Source: Ruminococcus sp. (GTDB lineage Bacteria; Bacillota_A; Clostridia; Oscillospirales; Ruminococcaceae). Taken from it: 64,000 bases of DNA. Every line of letters starts with the position of its first letter. The first letter of the stretch is position 1. The stretch covers positions 1 to 64,000 of the forward strand of contig JAFVAN010000015.1 of assembly GCA_017480485.1 (NCBI GenBank). The letters run 5' to 3'. Under the pieces are notes generated by a model, which was not told where the DNA came from, did no database searches, and saw nothing but the letters and a program-made list of their open reading frames with translations. Position numbers and translations under genes: made by a program. Shown piece by piece: positions 60,448-64,000 of this stretch.

Positions 60448-61647
60448 TTAGTCTCTAACGCCGGTAACAACGCCGGAACCAACGGTTCTGCCGCCCTCAC
60501 GGATAGCGAAGCGGAGACCTTCCTCGATAGCGATAGGAGTGATGAGCTCAACGTCCATCGAAACGTTATCGCCGGGCATGCACATTTCCTTGTCAGCAGG
60601 AAGAGTGATAACGCCGGTAACGTCAGTAGTTCTGAAATAGAACTGAGGTCTGTAGTTGTTGAAGAAAGGAGTATGACGGCCGCCCTCTTCCTTCTTCAGA
60701 ACGTAAACCTGACCGGAGAACTTGGTGTAGGGGTGGATGCTGCCGGGCTTGCAGAGAACCTGACCTCTCTCGATCTCGTTTCTCTGAACACCACGGAGCA
60801 GTGCGCCGATGTTGTCGCCAGCCTCAGCATAGTCCAGGATCTTTCTGAACATCTCGATACCGGTTACAACAGTCTTAGCTCTCTCCTCGGTAAGGCCGAT
60901 GATCTCTACTTCGTCACCAGTCTTCAGCTGGCCTCTCTCAACTCTACCGGTAGCAACGGTACCACGACCAGTGATCGTGAATACGTCCTCAACAGGCATA
61001 AGGAAGGGCAGGTCGGACTTACGGTCAGGAGTAGGAATGAAATCATCAACAGCCTCCATGAGCTCAAGGATAGGAGCATAAGCGGGATCGCTGAGATCGT
61101 CGGGAGCGTTAAGAGCAGCAAGAGCAGAGCCCTTGATGATAGGAGTATCATCGCCGGGGAACTCATACTTGTCCAGCAGCTCGCGGATATCCATCTCAAC
61201 CAGCTCGAGGAGCTCTTCGTCGTCAACCTGGTCAGCCTTGTTCATGAAAACAACGATAGAAGGAACGCCAACCTGACGAGCGAGCAGAAGGTGCTCTCTG
61301 GTCTGAGCCATAGGGCCATCGGAAGCAGCAACAACGAGGATAGCGCCGTCCATCTGAGCAGCACCTGTGATCATGTTCTTTACATAGTCAGCATGACCGG
61401 GGCAGTCAACGTGAGCATAGTGACGCTTGTCAGTCTCATACTCAACGTGAGCGGTGTTGATGGTGATTCCACGCTCTCTCTCCTCGGGAGCCTTGTCGAT
61501 CATGTCGTAAGCCTCATACTTAGCCTGGCCCTTCATAGCGAGGGTCTTGGTGATAGCGGCAGTAAGAGTGGTCTTACCATGGTCAACGTGACCGATAGTA
61601 CCAATGTTTACATGGGGCTTGGTTCTTTCAAATTTTGCCTTTGCCAT
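60448..61647 (-). CDS. tuf: elongation factor Tu
   Basis: 399 residues. Brings aminoacyl-tRNA to the ribosome as a GTP complex. G1 is GHVDHGKTT, the effector loop region holds RGITINTAH, then DCPGHADYV and the NKAD motif, and domains II and III are complete ([27 protein letters not shown]). The codon choice is narrower and less GC-rich than neighbours, as usual for a highly expressed gene. It follows fusA, with its own promoter in the gap. Confidence 0.98.
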   Translation of the reverse strand: MAKAKFERTKPHVNIGTIGHVDHGKTTLTAAITKTLAMKGQAKYEAYDMIDKAPEERERGITINTAHVEYETDKRHYAHVDCPGHADYVKNMITGAAQMDGAILVVAASDGPMAQTREHLLLARQVGVPSIVVFMNKADQVDDEELLELVEMDIRELLDKYEFPGDDTPIIKGSALAALNAPDDLSDPAYAPILELMEAVDDFIPTPDRKSDLPFLMPVEDVFTITGRGTVATGRVERGQLKTGDEVEIIGLTEERAKTVVTGIEMFRKILDYAEAGDNIGALLRGVQRNEIERGQVLCKPGSIHPYTKFSGQVYVLKKEEGGRHTPFFNNYRPQFYFRTTDVTGVITLPADKEMCMPGDNVSMDVELITPIAIEEGLRFAIREGGRTVGSGVVTGVRD

Positions 61648-61702
61648 AGGAATATTCCTCCTTAATTAAATTTAGTTTCAAAGGTAGCATACTATAAATC
61701 TA

Positions 61703-61731
61703 ATTATAGCAGATTTTTTTCACAAATGCAA
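61703..61731 (-). promoter_or_regulatory. internal promoter for tuf
   Basis: Minus-strand TTGCAT, 17-bp spacer, TATAAT with TG in front, in the fusA-tuf gap. Confidence 0.75.
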
Positions 61732-61754
61732 TAGTTTAGGAAAATTTTTTCAAA

Positions 61755-63860
61755 TTAGTCCTTGCTTCTATTGCTGATGATCTTCTCGGAGATGGACTTA
61801 GGCACCTCGGTGTAGCTGTGAGGCTCCATAGCGTACTGGCCTCTGCCCTGGGTCTTGGAACGCAGGTCATTGGAGTAGCCGAACATCTCGGACAGAGGAA
61901 CGAGTGCGTCTACCTGAACGGCACCTGTTCTCTGCTCCTGACCGAGGATCTGTCCTCTTCTGGAGTTGAGGTCGCCGATAACGGTACCCAGATAATCATC
62001 GGGGGCGATAACGGAAACCTTCATGATAGGCTCGAGGATAACGGGCTTGGCCTTCTTCATAGCCTCCTTGAACGCCATAGATCCGGCGATCTTGAATGCC
62101 ATTTCGGAGGAGTCTACCTCGTGATACGAACCGTCGTAGAGCTCGACCTTTACGTCAACTACCTGGTAGCCGGCGAGAACTCCGGCCTCCATAGCTCCCT
62201 TGATACCTGCGTCAACAGCAGGGATATACTCCTTGGGAACAGCGCCGCCGACTACGCTGTTGATAAACTCGTAGCCCTTGCCGGACTCGTTAGGCTCAAC
62301 ATTGATCTTAACGTGACCATACTGGCCCTTACCGCCGGACTGCTTAGCATACTTGTAGTCCACGCTGGCCTTTTCTCTGATAGTCTCCTTGTAGGATACC
62401 TGAGGAGCGCCTACATTTGCCTCTACCTTGAACTCACGGAGGAGACGGTCAACGATGATCTCCAGATGAAGCTCGCCCATGCCGGCGATGATGGTCTGAC
62501 CTGTCTCTTCATCGGTATAGGTCCTGAAGGTGGGGTCTTCTTCGGCCAGCTTGGAGAGGGCGATGCCCATCTTCTCCTGACCTGCCTTGGTCTTGGGCTC
62601 GATAGCCAGCTGGATAACTGGCTCAGGGAACTCCATAGACTCAAGTATTACGGGGTGCTTCTCGTCGCAGAGAGTGTCGCCCGTTGTTGTATTCTTTACG
62701 CCGATAGCGGCGCCGATGTCTCCGGCATAGATGGTGTCGATGTCCTTTCTTGCGTTGGAGTGCATCTGAACGATACGTCCGATACGCTCGTTCTTATCCT
62801 TAGTGGAGTTGTAAACGGTCGAGCCCGCGGTGAGCACGCCCGAATAAACTCTGAAATAGCAGAGCTTGCCCACGAAGGGGTCGGTAGCGATCTTGAAGGC
62901 CAGAGCTGCGAAGGGCTGGTCGTCGCCGGATACTCTCTCACACTCGTCGCCTGTCTCGGGGTCGATGCCTTTGATGTGGGGAACGTCGATAGGAGAGGGC
63001 ATATAGTCAACGATAGCGTCAAGCAGCTTCTGAACGCCCTTGTTCCTATAGGATGTGCCGCAGCATACGGGCACCATAGTATTGGCTATAGTTCCCTTTC
63101 TTATGCACATCTTGATCTCGTCGATGGTGAGCTCCTCACCGTCGAGGTACTTCATCATGACCTCCTCGTCCTGCTCGGCGGCAGCATCGAGGAGCATTGC
63201 GCGGTATTCCTCGGCCTTCTCCACCATATCGGCGGGGATATCAGTTACCTGGATGTCGGTGCCAAGGTCATTGGTGTAGATATACGCCTTCATCTCCAGC
63301 AGGTCGATCAGGCCCTTGAAGTCATCCTCGGAGCCGATAGGCAGCTGGATGGCAACAGCGTTGCACTGGAGCCTCTCGTGGAGCATATGCATTACGTTAT
63401 AGAAATCGGCGCCCATGATATCCATCTTGTTGACGTATACCATTCTGGGTACCTTGTAGTTATCGGCCTGTCTCCAAACCGTTTCGGTCTGGGGCTCGAC
63501 GCCGCCCTTGGCGCAGAGGACCGTTACAGAGCCGTCGAGAACTCTCAGGGAGCGCTCAACCTCGACTGTAAAGTCAACGTGTCCGGGGGTGTCTATGATA
63601 TTGAGTCTGTAATGCTTCTTGGCGTCAGTATCATAGGTGGGAGTCCAGTAGCAGGTGGTGGCGGCGGAGGTGATAGTGATACCTCTCTCCTTCTCCTGCG
63701 CCATCCAGTCCATTGTGGACGCACCGTCGTGAGTTTCACCGATCTTGTAATTTACACCGGTATAAAACAGGATACATTCTGTGGTAGTAGTTTTTCCGGC
63801 GTCGATGTGAGCCATGATACCGATATTACGGTAATCCTGAAGCTTTGTTTCTCTTGCCAT
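61755..63860 (-). CDS. fusA: elongation factor G
   Basis: 701 residues. GTPase for ribosomal translocation. AHIDAGKTT (G1), [18 protein letters not shown] and VNKMD are in the G domain. Domains II-V are complete, with [14 protein letters not shown] in domain III and GQYGHVKI in IV. It lies 18 bases after rpsG, the conserved str operon order. AGGAGG precedes the ATG. Confidence 0.98.
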   Translation of the reverse strand: MARETKLQDYRNIGIMAHIDAGKTTTTECILFYTGVNYKIGETHDGASTMDWMAQEKERGITITSAATTCYWTPTYDTDAKKHYRLNIIDTPGHVDFTVEVERSLRVLDGSVTVLCAKGGVEPQTETVWRQADNYKVPRMVYVNKMDIMGADFYNVMHMLHERLQCNAVAIQLPIGSEDDFKGLIDLLEMKAYIYTNDLGTDIQVTDIPADMVEKAEEYRAMLLDAAAEQDEEVMMKYLDGEELTIDEIKMCIRKGTIANTMVPVCCGTSYRNKGVQKLLDAIVDYMPSPIDVPHIKGIDPETGDECERVSGDDQPFAALAFKIATDPFVGKLCYFRVYSGVLTAGSTVYNSTKDKNERIGRIVQMHSNARKDIDTIYAGDIGAAIGVKNTTTGDTLCDEKHPVILESMEFPEPVIQLAIEPKTKAGQEKMGIALSKLAEEDPTFRTYTDEETGQTIIAGMGELHLEIIVDRLLREFKVEANVGAPQVSYKETIREKASVDYKYAKQSGGKGQYGHVKINVEPNESGKGYEFINSVVGGAVPKEYIPAVDAGIKGAMEAGVLAGYQVVDVKVELYDGSYHEVDSSEMAFKIAGSMAFKEAMKKAKPVILEPIMKVSVIAPDDYLGTVIGDLNSRRGQILGQEQRTGAVQVDALVPLSEMFGYSNDLRSKTQGRGQYAMEPHSYTEVPKSISEKIISNRSKD

Positions 63861-63878
63861 TGTTTCCTCCTGTTTATA

Positions 63879-64000
<122 letters not shown>

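Overview
The window looks like the chromosome of a GC-rich, Gram-positive anaerobe of the Oscillospiraceae (Ruminococcus-like). The grounds are threonine-rich secreted stalks, a GH26 beta-mannanase with a GH130 mannoside phosphorylase, an intact sporulation sigma-K gene, an archaeal-type ProRS, a Tyr T-box, strong GGAGG ribosome binding sites, and promoters of TTGACA-N17-TATAAT type that often carry a TG just before the -10. The genus is an inference. No plasmid, phage, IS element, CRISPR array or tRNA gene was seen.

Layout. 0.3-7.2 kb: recG and glpK, a DegV lipid-binding protein and an unusual Clp-type AAA+ ATPase, all on the minus strand. 7.4-12.3 kb: an operon of two tandem ECF-type sigma factors, each fused through a transmembrane helix to an extracytoplasmic domain, preceded by a coupled 36-residue ORF. 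12.6-17.7 kb: a cysteine-rich membrane microprotein, a GT2 glycosyltransferase with a GH26 lipoprotein, and an EAL-domain c-di-GMP protein. 18.1-22.9 kb: a 90-residue NrdD-tail-like protein behind an NrdR-type box, an undecaprenyl-phosphate sugar transferase, and an Xre/sigma-4 hybrid regulator coupled to a membrane anti-sigma-like protein and a DD-carboxypeptidase. 23-35.4 kb: mostly minus-strand envelope proteins (TraX-like, anchored surface protein, HlyD-type adaptor), the metallophosphoesterase-to-hemW operon, an aminotransferase, and proS. 35.9-47.9 kb: sigK, the GH130 phosphorylase, an Xre/membrane pair, lepA, an M20 dipeptidase, pheA and a HAD phosphatase, separated by repeat-rich gaps. 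48.4-54.6 kb: carB, a leucine-rich-repeat surface protein, a 54-residue charged protein and a solitary EcfA ATPase. 54.8-58.4 kb: a Tyr T-box leading into three other genes and then tyrS. 58.5-64 kb: tadA, a CPBP-like membrane protein, and the rpsG-fusA-tuf ribosomal operon running in from the right edge.

How it works together. Housekeeping translation genes (proS, tyrS, tadA, lepA, tuf, fusA, rpsG) are mixed with envelope and mannan-degradation genes. Several regulators seem to sense the outside directly: two membrane-tethered sigma factors and one sigma-4-like regulator with a membrane partner. The intergenic space is filled with at least six families of short dispersed repeats. Some sit exactly at gene ends and supply stop codons, one lies inside the T-box leader, and one lies upstream of two unrelated promoters.
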